Below are positions 53,703 through 62,924 of a stretch of 64,000 nt of DNA, one piece after another. Origin of the DNA: an uncultured Oxalobacteraceae bacterium (GTDB taxonomy: Bacteria > Pseudomonadota > Gammaproteobacteria > Burkholderiales > Burkholderiaceae); the NCBI GenBank assembly GCA_946479255.1, contig CAMLFK010000002.1, forward strand, positions 8,047 through 72,046. Reading direction: 5' to 3'. The position numbers were made by a program, and so were the translations under genes. The stretch's first letter is position 1. Every line of letters begins with the position of its first letter. The notes under the pieces were generated by a model. The model saw only the letters and a program-made list of their open reading frames with translations. It did not search any database and was not told the DNA's origin.

Positions 53703-56700
53703 ACGGTTCCTTCTACAGTATTGGCGTGGCGGGCAGCGGCAGGCTTGCGTTCCATCTTCCTGGCGAAAGTGCGCAGCAGGACATAGAACACCGGCGTCAG
53801 GAACAGGCCGAAGAACGTCACGCCCAGCATGCCGCCGAACACCGCCACGCCCATCGCGTGGCGCATTTCGGCACCAGCGCCGGTCGAGAACACCAGTGGC
53901 ACCACACCCATGATGAAGGCGATCGAGGTCATCAGGATCGGGCGCAGGCGCAGGCGGCAAGCTTCCAGCGCCGCCTCGACCACGCTGCGGCCGTGGTCTT
54001 CCAGTTCACGGGCGAACTCGACGATCAGGATGGCGTTCTTCGATGCCAGGCCGACCAGCACGAACAGCGCGATCTGCGTGAAGATGTTGTTGTCGCCACC
54101 GGTCAGCTTGACGCCGATGAGCGCGCACAGGATCGACATCGGCACGATCAGGATCACCGCCAGCGGCAGGGTCCAGCTTTCGTACTGGGCGGCCAGCACC
54201 AGGAACACCAGCAGCACGCACAGCGGGAACACCAGCACCATCGTATTACCCGACAGGATCTCCTGGTAGGTCAGCTCGGTCCATTCGAAGCTCACGCCTT
54301 TCGGCAGCACTTCCTTGGCGATCTTCTCCAGCGCCGCCTGGGCCTGGCCGGACGAGATGCCGGGGGCCGGGCCGCCATTGACTTCAGCGGCCACGTAGGC
54401 GTTGTAGCGCATCACGCGGTCCGGGCCATAGCTGTCGGTCACGCGCATCAGCGACGACAGCGGAATCATCTCACCCTTGTCGTTGCGGACCTTGAGCTGG
54501 GCGATCTGCTCGGGCTGCGAACGGAATGGCGCGTCAGCCTGCACCGTCACCTGGTAGGTGCGGCCGAACTGGTTGAAGTCGTTCACGTACAGCGAGCCAA
54601 GGTTGATCTGCAAGGTCTGGTAGATGGTCGCCAGCGGCACGCCCAGCTGCTTGGCCTTGACCCGGTCGACGTCCGCGAACAGCTGCGGCACGTTGATCTG
54701 GTAGCCCGAGAACACGCCAGCCAGCTGCGGATCTTGCGCCGCCTTGGCCTGCAGTGCCTGCACACCCTTGTACAACTCTTCGAAGCCGACGTTGGCACGG
54801 TCTTCGACCATCATCTTGAAGCCGCCGATGGTACCCAGGCCCTCGACCGGCGGCGGTGGGAACATCATGATGAAAGCACCCTGGATGGCGCCCAGGCGCT
54901 TGTTGACTTCCTGGGCAATCGCGCCGCCCGACAGTGCCGCGCCCTTGCGCTCCTCGAACGGCTTGAGGGTGACGAACACGATGCCGGCATTCGGTGCATT
55001 GGTAAAGCCGTTGATCGACAGGCCAGGGAAGGCAATCGACGATTCAACGCCAGGCACCTTCTCGACAATCTCGCTCATCTCGCGGATCACGGCGTCGGTA
55101 CGATCGAGCGAAGCGGCATCCGGCAGCTGGGCGAAGCCCACCAGGTATTGCTTGTCTTGCGGTGGCACGAAGCCATTCGGCACCGCCTTGAACATCAGCA
55201 CCGCGGCCACGGAGAGGAGCGCATACACGACCAGGGTCGCCGACTTGCGCTTCAAGACCGTCTTGACGCCGCCTTCATAGCCGTGCGAGGCGCGCCCGAA
55301 AAAGCGGTTGAACCAGCCGAAGAAGCGCCCGAACACCTTGTCCATGCCACGGGTCAGCGCGTCTTTCGGCGCATCGTGCGGTTTGAGCAGCGCGGCGGCC
55401 AGGGCCGGCGACAGGGTCAGCGACGAGAATGCCGAGATCACGGTCGAAATGGCAATCGTCAGCGCAAACTGGCGGTAGAACTGGCCGGACAGGCCCGATA
55501 CGAAGGCGATCGGCACGAACACGGCGCACAGTACCAGCGCAATCGCAATGATCGGGCCGCTGACTTCCTTCATCGCTTGCACGGTCGCTTCGCGCGGCGA
55601 CAAGCCCTCGCTGATGTTACGCTCGACGTTTTCCACCACCACGATGGCATCGTCGACCACGATACCGATGGCCAGCACCAGGCCGAACAGCGACAACGTA
55701 TTGATCGAGAAGCCGAACGCCAGCATGACGGCGAAGGTTCCGACGATCGACACCGGCACCGCCAGCAGCGGGATGATCGATGCGCGCCAGGTTTGCAGGA
55801 ACACGATCACCACCAGTACCACCAGCGCGACCGCTTCCAACAGCGTGATTATCACCGACTTGATCGACGCCCGCACGAACTGGGTGGGGTCGTACTCGAC
55901 GCTGTATTCCACGTCTTCCGGGAAGTCCTTCGACAGTTCGGCCATCTTGGCGCGCACGTCCGACGACAGCTGCAGCGCGTTCGAGCCTGGCGCCGCGAAG
56001 ATACCCATCGCCGCAGCCGACTTGTTGTTGAGCAGCGAACGCAGGGCGTAGGAGTTCGAGCCAAGTTCAAGCCGTGCCACGTCTTTCAGGCGTGTGACGG
56101 CGCCGTCGCTTCCGGTGCGCACCACGATGTCGCCGAATTCCTCGATGGTGGACAGGCGCCCCTGGGTGTTGACGGTCAGCTGGAACTCGGCGCCCTTGCT
56201 GGGCGAAGAGCCGATCACGCCGGCGGCGACCTGCACGTTCTGTTCGCGAATGGCGCCGGCCACGTCGCCGGCCGTCAGGCCGCGCGCCGCCACCTTCTGC
56301 GGATCGAGCCAGACACGCATCGCATAGTCGCCCGCGCCGAACAGCTGCACGTTGCCCATGCCCTGGATGCGCGAGAGCTGGTCCTTGACGTTAAGCACGC
56401 CGTAATTGCGCAGGTAGACATCGTCATAGCGTCCTTTAGGCGAGACCAGGTGCACCACCATGGTCAGGTTGGGCGAACTCTTGATGGCGGTGACGCCGAT
56501 CTGGCGCACCTCTTCCGGCAGGCGCGGCAAGGCGCGCTGGATGCGGTTCTGTACCTGCGACTCGGCCTGTTCGACGTCGGTGCCGACCTTGAAGGTCACG
56601 GTCAGCTGCATCGCGCCATCGCTGGTGTTTTGCGAGGACATGTAGAGCATGTTCTCGACCCCGTTGATCTGCTCCTCGATAGGCGCGGCAACGGTTTCAG

Positions 56701-56878
56701 CGATGACTTTAGGATTAGCGCCCGGGTACATGGCGGTGACCACCACTGACGGCGGCACCACGTCGGGATACTCCGAGACCGGCAAGGCGAAGATCGACAG
56801 CAGGCCGGTGACGAATACGATAATCGACAGCACGGCCGCGAAAATCGGCCGGTCGATGAAGAAGCGTGAAAAATTCAT
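53699..56878 (-). CDS. RND multidrug efflux pump, HAE-1 (AcrB/MexB) type
   Basis: A 1059-residue proton-driven inner-membrane pump. The opening FFIDRPIFAAVLSIIVFVTGL and AMYPGANPKVIAETVAAPIE are family hallmarks. The proton-relay residues are present: two Asp in GIVVDDAIVVVENVERN and Lys in GLASKNAILIVEFA. FVPPQDKQYLVGFAQLPDA marks the second half. The likely substrates are hydrophobic or amphiphilic drugs. It is one base after the membrane-fusion gene and overlaps the outer-membrane gene as ATGA. Confidence 0.96.
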   Translation of the reverse strand: MNFSRFFIDRPIFAAVLSIIVFVTGLLSIFALPVSEYPDVVPPSVVVTAMYPGANPKVIAETVAAPIEEQINGVENMLYMSSQNTSDGAMQLTVTFKVGTDVEQAESQVQNRIQRALPRLPEEVRQIGVTAIKSSPNLTMVVHLVSPKGRYDDVYLRNYGVLNVKDQLSRIQGMGNVQLFGAGDYAMRVWLDPQKVAARGLTAGDVAGAIREQNVQVAAGVIGSSPSKGAEFQLTVNTQGRLSTIEEFGDIVVRTGSDGAVTRLKDVARLELGSNSYALRSLLNNKSAAAMGIFAAPGSNALQLSSDVRAKMAELSKDFPEDVEYSVEYDPTQFVRASIKSVIITLLEAVALVVLVVIVFLQTWRASIIPLLAVPVSIVGTFAVMLAFGFSINTLSLFGLVLAIGIVVDDAIVVVENVERNISEGLSPREATVQAMKEVSGPIIAIALVLCAVFVPIAFVSGLSGQFYRQFALTIAISTVISAFSSLTLSPALAAALLKPHDAPKDALTRGMDKVFGRFFGWFNRFFGRASHGYEGGVKTVLKRKSATLVVYALLSVAAVLMFKAVPNGFVPPQDKQYLVGFAQLPDAASLDRTDAVIREMSEIVEKVPGVESSIAFPGLSINGFTNAPNAGIVFVTLKPFEERKGAALSGGAIAQEVNKRLGAIQGAFIMMFPPPPVEGLGTIGGFKMMVEDRANVGFEELYKGVQALQAKAAQDPQLAGVFSGYQINVPQLFADVDRVKAKQLGVPLATIYQTLQINLGSLYVNDFNQFGRTYQVTVQADAPFRSQPEQIAQLKVRNDKGEMIPLSSLMRVTDSYGPDRVMRYNAYVAAEVNGGPAPGISSGQAQAALEKIAKEVLPKGVSFEWTELTYQEILSGNTMVLVFPLCVLLVFLVLAAQYESWTLPLAVILIVPMSILCALIGVKLTGGDNNIFTQIALFVLVGLASKNAILIVEFARELEDHGRSVVEAALEACRLRLRPILMTSIAFIMGVVPLVFSTGAGAEMRHAMGVAVFGGMLGVTFFGLFLTPVFYVLLRTFARKMERKPAAARHANTVEGTV

Positions 56879-56879
56879 C

Positions 56880-58088
56880 TTACTTCCCCTTGACGCCGTC
56901 GGTTACCGCAGCCAGTTTCACATCTTTTTTAGCGCTACCGTCCATCGCCACCAGCTGCACCGTAACCGGCGCGCCCGGCTGCACGCGCTGCAGGCCGTTG
57001 ACGACGATCTTCTCGCCGGCCTTGACGCCGTCGCGCACCACGCGCAGGCCGTCGACGGACGGGCCCAGCTTGACGGGGCGGTATTCGGCGGTGTTATCGG
57101 CCTTGATCACATAGACGAACTTGCGGTTCTGGTCAGTGCCGACGGCACGGTCGCTGATCAGGATCGCGCGGGTCTGCGTGTCGCTGGCGCCGCCCAGCTG
57201 GACGCGGGCGAACAGGCCAGGCACCAGGGTGTTGTCGTCGTTGTCGAAGGTGGCGCGCATGCGCACGCTGCCGGTGGCGGCGTCCAGGCGGTTGTCGACG
57301 AATTCGAGCTTGCCTTCGTGCGGGAAGCCGGCTTCGTTGGCCAGGCCCACTTTCACCGGCACCACGCCGCCCTTCTGGGCCGAGCGGCCAACCCGCAGGT
57401 AGGTATCTTCGTCGCCGTCGAAGGAAGCGTAGATCGGATTGTTCGACACCACCGAGGTCAGGACCACGGCGCCGTCGATCAGGTTGCCGGTGGTGACTTC
57501 GGCTTTCGACACCCGCCCGCTGATCGGCGCGGTGACGCGGGTATAGGCCAGGTTCAGGCGGGCCGCTTCGAGCGAAGCGCGCGCTGCCTGGGCATCGGCG
57601 TCGAGCTGCTTGACGCTGGACGCCTTCTCGTCGAATTCGCGCTGGGCGATGGCTTTGTCTTGCAGCAGGCGCTCGGCGCGGGTCAGTTCGAGCTTGGCCA
57701 GGTTGGCCTTGGCTTGCGCCGAGGTGGCTTCGGCTTGCGCGCGCGTGGCTTCGGCGGCGAACGGACGCGGATCGATGACGAACAGCAGGTCGCCCTTCTT
57801 GACCAGGCTGCCCGGCTTGAAGCGCACTTCGGTGATGAAGCCGCCCACGCGGGCGCGAATGTCGACCTTGTCGACCGCTTCCAGGCGGCCGGAGAACTCC
57901 TGGGTCTCATTGACCTGGCGTTCGATGACGGTAGCGGCGGTGACCGGCGGGCCGGCCGGAGCGGCGGCGGGAGCGGCCTTGCTGTTGGCTTCTTCGCAGC
58001 CGGACAGGGCGAAGGCGGCCAGTCCCGCGAGCGCCAGCGCGGCGGCAAGCGGTCGCGCTTTGGAGGCTATTCGATTATCGGTTTTCAT
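56880..58088 (-). CDS. RND periplasmic adaptor (membrane fusion lipoprotein)
   Basis: A 402-residue AcrA/MexA-type adaptor. The lipobox is FALSGCEE. The lipoyl-like halves read VDIRARVGGFITEVRFKPGSLVKKGDLLFVIDPRPF and AYTRVTAPISGRVSKAEVTTGNLI, flanking an alpha-hairpin rich in Ala/Glu/Arg. It joins the pump to the channel across the periplasm. It is separated by 164 bp from the hydrolase-like gene upstream, so a promoter may lie there. Confidence 0.95.
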   Translation of the reverse strand: MKTDNRIASKARPLAAALALAGLAAFALSGCEEANSKAAPAAAPAGPPVTAATVIERQVNETQEFSGRLEAVDKVDIRARVGGFITEVRFKPGSLVKKGDLLFVIDPRPFAAEATRAQAEATSAQAKANLAKLELTRAERLLQDKAIAQREFDEKASSVKQLDADAQAARASLEAARLNLAYTRVTAPISGRVSKAEVTTGNLIDGAVVLTSVVSNNPIYASFDGDEDTYLRVGRSAQKGGVVPVKVGLANEAGFPHEGKLEFVDNRLDAATGSVRMRATFDNDDNTLVPGLFARVQLGGASDTQTRAILISDRAVGTDQNRKFVYVIKADNTAEYRPVKLGPSVDGLRVVRDGVKAGEKIVVNGLQRVQPGAPVTVQLVAMDGSAKKDVKLAAVTDGVKGK

Positions 58089-58252
58089 ATTATTCCTTTT
58101 TTGATGAAAAGTGATTAATGGAGCAGACGCTTTCCCGTCTGTTCGGATGCGAAGGGCAAAAGGGTCCGTACGCTGCGCTGACGGGATCAGGGCAGCTGCA
58201 CGGGAAACTGGTGAAAAATTCGACTGGCTAGCGGTAAAGCTGGCTGTCTACA

Positions 58253-59131
58253 TCAACTTGGACAACTAGGCGGCTCGGTCAGGGTGGCGATAAAACTGCC
58301 GATCTCCTGCAGGGCCACGGCTTTGCAGGCGCATTCGTTGCGCGCGGCCGGTCCTTGCAGTGGTACGGGCGCCATCCGTTTGACGGTGGTGGTCACGCCG
58401 CAGGTGCTCAGCTTGGCACCGTACTGTTCAGCTTCGTCGCGCAATGGATCGTCCTCGGTGGAGAGGATCAATGCCGGCGGCAGGTTTTTCAGCCTGCTCG
58501 ACTGCAGCGGCGACGCATAGGGATGCGTGCGGTCGGCCGCATTGGGCAGGTAGCCGCGATAACTGGCGGCGCAGGTTTCAGCCACTTCTGCCAGGTTCAT
58601 ATCGTGCGGCACTTCGCGCATCGAACAGGTCGACAAGCCCGGGTCCAGCATCGGCATGATCAGGATCTGCCCGGCCAGCGGCGGACCGCCACGGTCGCGC
58701 GCCATCAGGGCGCACACGGCCGCCAGGTTGGCGCCCGCTTCGATTCCCGCCACCAGCAGGCGCTTGCCGGTCCAGCCAAGCTTGGCCTTGTTCTTCTTGA
58801 CCCACACCAGCACCGCATGCGCATCTTCCACCGCCGCCGGAAACGGCTTCTCGGTGGCCAGCGTGTAGCTCGATGCCAGCACCAACTGCTGCGCAGAGCA
58901 CGACGCCAGATGGCGCAGGAACAGGTCGGCTTCGTCCAGGTCGCCGCCGACGAAGCCGCCGCTGTGGAAGAACACGATCAGGCCGTCGCGTTTGCCCGCT
59001 GCCTGGGAACCGCCCGCATACAGGCGTGCCGCCAGGGGACCTTCGGCGCCGCCGACTTCCAGCTCGCGGATTTTGAGGTCACAAAACCGAGACTCATCAG
59101 CCGCGCCCAACGCCTGGTCCTTACGGCTCAT
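58253..59131 (-). CDS. alpha/beta-hydrolase-like protein lacking the catalytic Ser and His
   Basis: A 292-residue protein of the hormone-sensitive-lipase type (alpha/beta hydrolase fold-3). The oxyanion segment is FFHSGGFVGGD and the acid region TEDDPLRDEAEQ (Asp228) is kept. The nucleophile elbow expected as GDSAG reads GIEAG, with Glu131 where Ser should be, and the segment where the catalytic His should stand reads RMAPVPLQG. It is therefore probably a non-catalytic binding protein. Its start overlaps the stop of the small gene before it as ATGA. Its position ahead of the RND genes suggests a role linked to efflux. Confidence 0.85.
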   Translation of the reverse strand: MSRKDQALGAADESRFCDLKIRELEVGGAEGPLAARLYAGGSQAAGKRDGLIVFFHSGGFVGGDLDEADLFLRHLASCSAQQLVLASSYTLATEKPFPAAVEDAHAVLVWVKKNKAKLGWTGKRLLVAGIEAGANLAAVCALMARDRGGPPLAGQILIMPMLDPGLSTCSMREVPHDMNLAEVAETCAASYRGYLPNAADRTHPYASPLQSSRLKNLPPALILSTEDDPLRDEAEQYGAKLSTCGVTTTVKRMAPVPLQGPAARNECACKAVALQEIGSFIATLTEPPSCPS

Positions 59132-59316
59132 CGCGCCTTCACTCCACGCGAACTGGCCGCCGTCGCATCGTCGAACAGGCTATGTGCGAGTGCATCAAAA
59201 CCGACACTGTGCGCCTCGGCGGCCTGCGGGTAATGCTCGGTCAGGAAGGTACCGGTGACGGTCAGCAGGGCCAGCGCCAAGGCTACCACTGTCATTAAAG
59301 CATGTTGAATACGCAT
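59128..59316 (-). CDS. small membrane or exported protein
   Basis: A 62-residue protein with one hydrophobic helix (ALMTVVALALALLTVTGTFL) and a charged tail. AAAGGAG stands five bases before the ATG at 59316. Its stop overlaps the hydrolase-like start as ATGA, so it is the first gene of the efflux operon. Function unknown. Confidence 0.7.
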   Translation of the reverse strand: MRIQHALMTVVALALALLTVTGTFLTEHYPQAAEAHSVGFDALAHSLFDDATAASSRGVKAR

Positions 59317-59343
59317 CACAGACTCCTTTCCCTTCCCGTTGCC

Positions 59344-59361
59344 GCATCATCTTTTTGATGC
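59344..59361. promoter_or_regulatory. dyad between the divergent LysR and efflux genes
   Basis: GCATCA-N6-TGATGC is a symmetric site in the 133-bp region between the efflux operon start (59316) and the LysR start (59450). It is a reasonable operator candidate for that regulator; the T-N11-A core is not exact. Confidence 0.35.
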
Positions 59362-59449
59362 AGTACGAGCACTTTAACTTTGATCTACAATCTGATAAAG
59401 ATGGTAATAACGAATTGATTGTTCAGGAATCCGAACAAAGTGCGAGCTC

Positions 59450-60373
59450 ATGAATAAACTCCAAGCAATGGAAGTGTTTGTGCAGGTGGTCGACGCCGGC
59501 GGCTTTACGCGCGCGGCCGAGTCCATGCAATTGCCAAAAGCGACAGTCTCGACCCTGGTGCAGCAGCTCGAAGCGGCGCTGGAAGTCAAACTGCTGCACC
59601 GCACAACGCGCCAGGTCAGCGTGACGGCCGACGGCGCCGCCTATTATGAGCGCTGCATGCGCATCCTGTCGGACGTGCGCGAGGCCGAGGAATCGCTCTC
59701 GCGCAGCCGCGCCAGCCCAAGCGGGCGGCTGCGGGTCGACACCATGAGCGGCATCGCCGCCGACATCATCGTGCCCGCCCTGCCGGGCTTCTTCGAGCGC
59801 TATCCGGACATCCGGCTGGACCTGGGCACCAGCGACCGCGTGCTCGACCTGGTCGAAGAAGGCATCGACTGCGCCATCCGCGGCGGCCACCTGCCCGACT
59901 CCAACCTCATCGCCCGCCGCATCGGCATGATGCACTTCGTGACTTGTGCCACGCCTGGCTACCTGGAGCGCCACGGCGTGCCAAGGCACCCGAATGAGCT
60001 GCAGGCTCACCGTGCGGTCAATTTTTTCTCATCCAAGAGCGGCAAGATCTACGAGTGGGATTTCATCCGGGGCACGGAGAAGATCGACATTGCGCTGCCG
60101 AGCTGGCTGGCGGTCAACGACCCTTCCATCTACCTGTCGGCCGGCCTGCGCGACCTCGGCATGCTGCAGATGCCCATCTATATGGCCGACCCGCTGCTCA
60201 AGGACGGCCGCCTGGTGCTGCTGCTCGAAGACTGGGACACCGCCCCCTTCCCGATCCATATCGTGTACCCGCAGAACCGCCACCTGTCGGCCAAGGTGCG
60301 CGTGTTCGTCGAATGGGCCGCCGAACTGTTTGCCACCGATCCCCGCCTGAAGCTGCAGAGAGTTCCCAAATGA
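59450..60373 (+). CDS. LysR-family regulator, divergent from the efflux operon
   Basis: A 307-residue LysR-type protein. The DNA-binding region reads MEVFVQVVDAGGFTRAAESMQLPKATVSTLVQQLEAAL, then LLHRTTRQVSVT. The effector domain begins RLRVDTMSGIAADIIVP. Its position suggests control of the divergent RND operon, as known for several LysR-regulated pumps. Its TGA overlaps the ATG of the dehydrogenase gene (ATGA), so the two are co-translated. Confidence 0.93.
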   Translation: MNKLQAMEVFVQVVDAGGFTRAAESMQLPKATVSTLVQQLEAALEVKLLHRTTRQVSVTADGAAYYERCMRILSDVREAEESLSRSRASPSGRLRVDTMSGIAADIIVPALPGFFERYPDIRLDLGTSDRVLDLVEEGIDCAIRGGHLPDSNLIARRIGMMHFVTCATPGYLERHGVPRHPNELQAHRAVNFFSSKSGKIYEWDFIRGTEKIDIALPSWLAVNDPSIYLSAGLRDLGMLQMPIYMADPLLKDGRLVLLLEDWDTAPFPIHIVYPQNRHLSAKVRVFVEWAAELFATDPRLKLQRVPK

Positions 60374-61320
60374 CCGCGCACAACATCGTCTTCCTCGACC
60401 GCGACAGCCTGATCGCGACCATCCGCCCACCCGCCTTTGCGCACAGCTGGCAGGACCACGCGGCCACCGCGCCCGGTGAAGTGGTGGAACGCCTGCGCGG
60501 CGCCACCATCGCCATCACCAACAAGGTGCCGCTGCGCGAAGCAGAGCTGGCCCGGCTGCCGGACCTGAAGATGATCGCCGTGGCCGCCACCGGTACCGAC
60601 AATGTGGACCTGCAAGCCTGCCGCGCGCGCGGCATCGTGGTGGCCAACATCCGTAACTACTCATTGGTGTCGGTGCCTGAACACTGCTTCGCATTGATGC
60701 TGGCCTTGCGGCGCAACTTGCGCGCCTACATGGCCGACGTGGATGCCGGCCGCTGGCAGGAGTCCAGCCGTTTCTGCCTGCTCGACCACCCGATCGGCGA
60801 CCTGGCCGGCAGCCGCCTCGGCATCGTGGGGTATGGCGCGCTCGGCAAGCGGGTCGCGGCGATCGGGCGTGCCTTCGGCATGCAAGTCACCGTCACCAAC
60901 CGTTCGAAGGTAGATGATCCGGAAGTGAGCCAGGTGCCGCTGGCCGAACTGCTGCGTACCTGCGACGTCATCAGCCTGCACCTGCCCCTGACCGAACAAA
61001 GCCGCCACATGATCGGAGCCGCCGAGCTGGCGGCGATGAAGCCCGGCGCGCTGCTGATCAACACCGCGCGCGGCGGCCTGGTCGACGAAGCCGCGCTGGC
61101 CGATGCGCTGCGCGCCGGGCGCATCGGCGGGGCCGCTTTCGATGTGCTCAGCAAAGAGCCGCCGGCACCCGGCAATCCACTGCTCGCACTGCGCCAGCCG
61201 AACTTCATCCTGACCCCGCATGTGGCCTGGGCCAGCATGGGTGCGATGCAAACCCTGGCCGATATGCTGGTCGATAACCTGGAAGCTTTCGTGGCCGGAA
61301 AACCGCTCAACACGGTCTGA
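60370..61320 (+). CDS. D-2-hydroxyacid dehydrogenase
   Basis: A 316-residue NAD(P)-dependent enzyme that interconverts 2-oxoacids and D-2-hydroxyacids. The Rossmann motif is LGIVGYGALGKRVAAIG (GxGxxG). The catalytic Arg lies in NTARGGLVDEAAL and the C-terminal His in LTPHVAWAS; the Glu is in FDVLSKEPP. It is nearest to the hydroxypyruvate/glycerate dehydrogenase group. It starts with the ATGA overlap from the LysR gene, which is unusual for a regulator-enzyme pair; an open frame further upstream is an artefact. Confidence 0.92.
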   Translation: MTAHNIVFLDRDSLIATIRPPAFAHSWQDHAATAPGEVVERLRGATIAITNKVPLREAELARLPDLKMIAVAATGTDNVDLQACRARGIVVANIRNYSLVSVPEHCFALMLALRRNLRAYMADVDAGRWQESSRFCLLDHPIGDLAGSRLGIVGYGALGKRVAAIGRAFGMQVTVTNRSKVDDPEVSQVPLAELLRTCDVISLHLPLTEQSRHMIGAAELAAMKPGALLINTARGGLVDEAALADALRAGRIGGAAFDVLSKEPPAPGNPLLALRQPNFILTPHVAWASMGAMQTLADMLVDNLEAFVAGKPLNTV

Positions 61321-61525
61321 AGGATAGGGATTGATGCGTTTGCGCTTCGGGACACTGGACAAACCCGCGCCCTGCCCCTACAATGCTGCTTCTTCGGAGG
61401 GACAAGCTCTCCGGGTTCAAGACAAAGCGGTCGATTGCAGCGTCCTGAACGAAGGTAGTGAGTTTCAAAACTGGAATGCAGCAGGGTTCCAAAAACGAAA
61501 CGAAGCTGCTACAATGCTTGTCTTC

Positions 61526-61602
61526 GCGGCTGTAGCTCAGCTGGATAGAGTACTTGGCTACGAACCAAGGGGTCGTGGGTTCAATTCCTGCCAGCCGCAC
61601 CA
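61526..61602 (+). tRNA. tRNA-Arg(ACG), copy 1
   Basis: A 77-nt cloverleaf with encoded CCA: acceptor GCGGCTG pairs with CAGCCGC, the anticodon loop is CTACGAA (anticodon ACG), the T arm contains GGTTCAATTCC. It is identical to the copy at 61827. TACAAT lies 11 bp upstream as a -10 box, with TTCCAA 17 bp before it. A Rho-independent terminator follows at 61619. Confidence 0.97.
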
Positions 61603-61618
61603 AAATTCGTAACACGAA

Positions 61619-61649
61619 CGGCTTAGAGAGCAATCTCTAAGCCGTTTTT
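61619..61649 (+). terminator. Rho-independent terminator after tRNA copy 1
   Basis: CGGCTTAGAGA and TCTCTAAGCCG pair over 11 bp around a GCAA loop and are followed by five T residues. It lies 17 bp after the tRNA CCA end. Confidence 0.92.
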
Positions 61650-61681
61650 GTTTGTGCGTTAGCTTGCTCAAGCCAAATGGC

Positions 61682-61774
61682 AAAGACCGAGCAGAGTCAG
61701 GCACAACGGGAAGCTCGGTGGCTCAGGGGCGGGCCGGTTTCGACCACTACCTGATCAAACCCTCCAAGGATTGA
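61682..61774 (+). pseudogene. C-terminal receiver-domain fragment between the tRNA genes
   Basis: The frame ending at a TGA at 61774 reads GRAGFDHYLIKPSKD. The AGFDH...KP pattern is the last strand-helix of response-regulator receivers, the part that carries the conserved Lys. The same pattern (AGFDHHMVKP) occurs in the hybrid kinase at 62966-64000. There is no start codon and no preceding receiver core, so this is a fragment of a related gene. Confidence 0.6.
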
Positions 61775-61826
61775 TGTCGTAAGTCAACTTGCTTTTATTC
61801 CAGTACCTGCTATAATCTTTGCTTTC

Positions 61827-61903
61827 GCGGCTGTAGCTCAGCTGGATAGAGTACTTGGCTACGAACCAAGGGGTCGTGGGTTCAATTCCTGCCAGCCGCA
61901 CCA
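61827..61903 (+). tRNA. tRNA-Arg(ACG), copy 2
   Basis: The same 77-nt tRNA as at 61526 with anticodon ACG and encoded CCA. Its own promoter is visible (TTGCTT, 16 bp, TATAAT), so the two copies are not simply one transcript. A terminator follows at 61931. Arg(ACG) reads CGN codons after A34 deamination. Confidence 0.97.
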
Positions 61904-61930
61904 CAATTCGAAGTTGCACTATGTAAACTA

Positions 61931-61961
61931 GGGCCTGAAGAGAGATCTTCAGGCCCTTTTT
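61931..61961 (+). terminator. Rho-independent terminator after tRNA copy 2
   Basis: GGGCCTGAAG pairs with CTTCAGGCCC around a six-base loop, and five T residues follow. It lies 27 bp after the tRNA end. Confidence 0.92.
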
Positions 61962-62333
61962 GCTTTGTTTTTCCTCTCAAAAATCGCCGATTTTTCCCTC
62001 TGCCGTTTGCGCAAACTCAACGTGTGGAAGCGGCCTGGCCAAGAACATACTGCCGAGAAAATTTCCCGTCTTCGTGTAGTCCTAAACCTACACATACATA
62101 GAAACCATGGCAATATTTGCGTTTACACAATGAAATCATTGTCAACTCTCCTATGAAGAGCCGTCACAAAAATTGACAATTCGCAATCAATTTTCGGACT
62201 GAAACTAGTGTACAGAAGCCTACACGAATCGTGTCCTCACTCTGATTTTGAACGTCGCTTTGCTAGCATGGAGTTCCCCGATTCTTGATAACCAGGCTGC
62301 TTTATCGCGGCTTATTTTTAAACGAGGTAACAA
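61962..62333. other. AT-rich intergenic region upstream of the PEP-CTERM gene
   Basis: A 372-bp stretch, clearly AT-richer than the rest of the window. No ORF, tRNA or repeat is convincing. It must hold the promoter of the PEP-CTERM gene; I cannot fix -35 and -10 boxes with confidence. The ribosome site GAGGT stands six bases before the ATG at 62334. Confidence 0.5.
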
Positions 62334-62882
62334 ATGAAAATTGCAAAATCCCTGGCGGCGGCTGTCGTGCTGGCAGCGGCATCGTTCGGCTCCTCGGCGG
62401 CGTTAGCCGACGACATCTCGAACGGTCCGCAGGCGCTGGCACTGCTCGACAATACCGCCTTCTTTGGCGATTCCTTCGCCAACAACAACAACGGCAATAC
62501 GTTCATGGACCAGTTCAAGTTCTCGGTCACCGGCGTGCCGGCGAACCTGGACGCGATCGTCGGCTCGATCAGCGACCTGCCGACCATGGGCATGGACATC
62601 ACCGGCCTGTCGCTGTACTCCTCGGGTGGCGACCTGATCACGTCAGGCAGCTCGATGAGCTCCGGCACGATCGACGTGTGGACCATCAGCGCCGACGCGC
62701 TGGCCACCGGCAGCTACTACCTGCAAGTGAACGGCACCATGGTGTCGAACACCGGCGCCAGCTTCGGCGGTTCGGTCATGCTGAACCCGGTGCCAGAACC
62801 GGAAACCTACGGCATGATGCTGGCAGGCCTGGGCGTGCTGGGCTTCCTGGCCCGTCGCCGCAAAGCTGCTAACCAGGCTTAA
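62334..62882 (+). CDS. FxDxF-type PEP-CTERM surface protein
   Basis: A 182-residue exported protein. The signal peptide ends at about residue 25 (SSAALADD). A FGDSFANNNNGNTFMDQFKF segment follows (FxDxF pattern), then a beta-rich middle. The C terminus VPEPETYGMMLAGLGVLGFLARRR is the PEP-CTERM sorting signal: Pro-Glu-Pro, a transmembrane helix and an Arg cluster, read by an exosortase. No exosortase gene is in the window. Such proteins go to the exopolysaccharide-associated surface. A strong hairpin with T-run follows the stop. Confidence 0.92.
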   Translation: MKIAKSLAAAVVLAAASFGSSAALADDISNGPQALALLDNTAFFGDSFANNNNGNTFMDQFKFSVTGVPANLDAIVGSISDLPTMGMDITGLSLYSSGGDLITSGSSMSSGTIDVWTISADALATGSYYLQVNGTMVSNTGASFGGSVMLNPVPEPETYGMMLAGLGVLGFLARRRKAANQA

Positions 62883-62924
62883 ACACCCGGTCGGCAAGGC
62901 AGCGCGTCGCGCGCTGCTGAAGTA

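Noticed and set aside
53726..56749. 1007-residue open frame antisense to the RND pump
   Set aside because: His/Gln/Arg-rich shadow of the pump's codon bias with no recognisable domain.
61321..61525. Extra tRNA-like gene before tRNA-Arg copy 1
   Set aside because: A GGGTTCAAG T-loop-like motif is present, but no acceptor stem or anticodon arm can be built.
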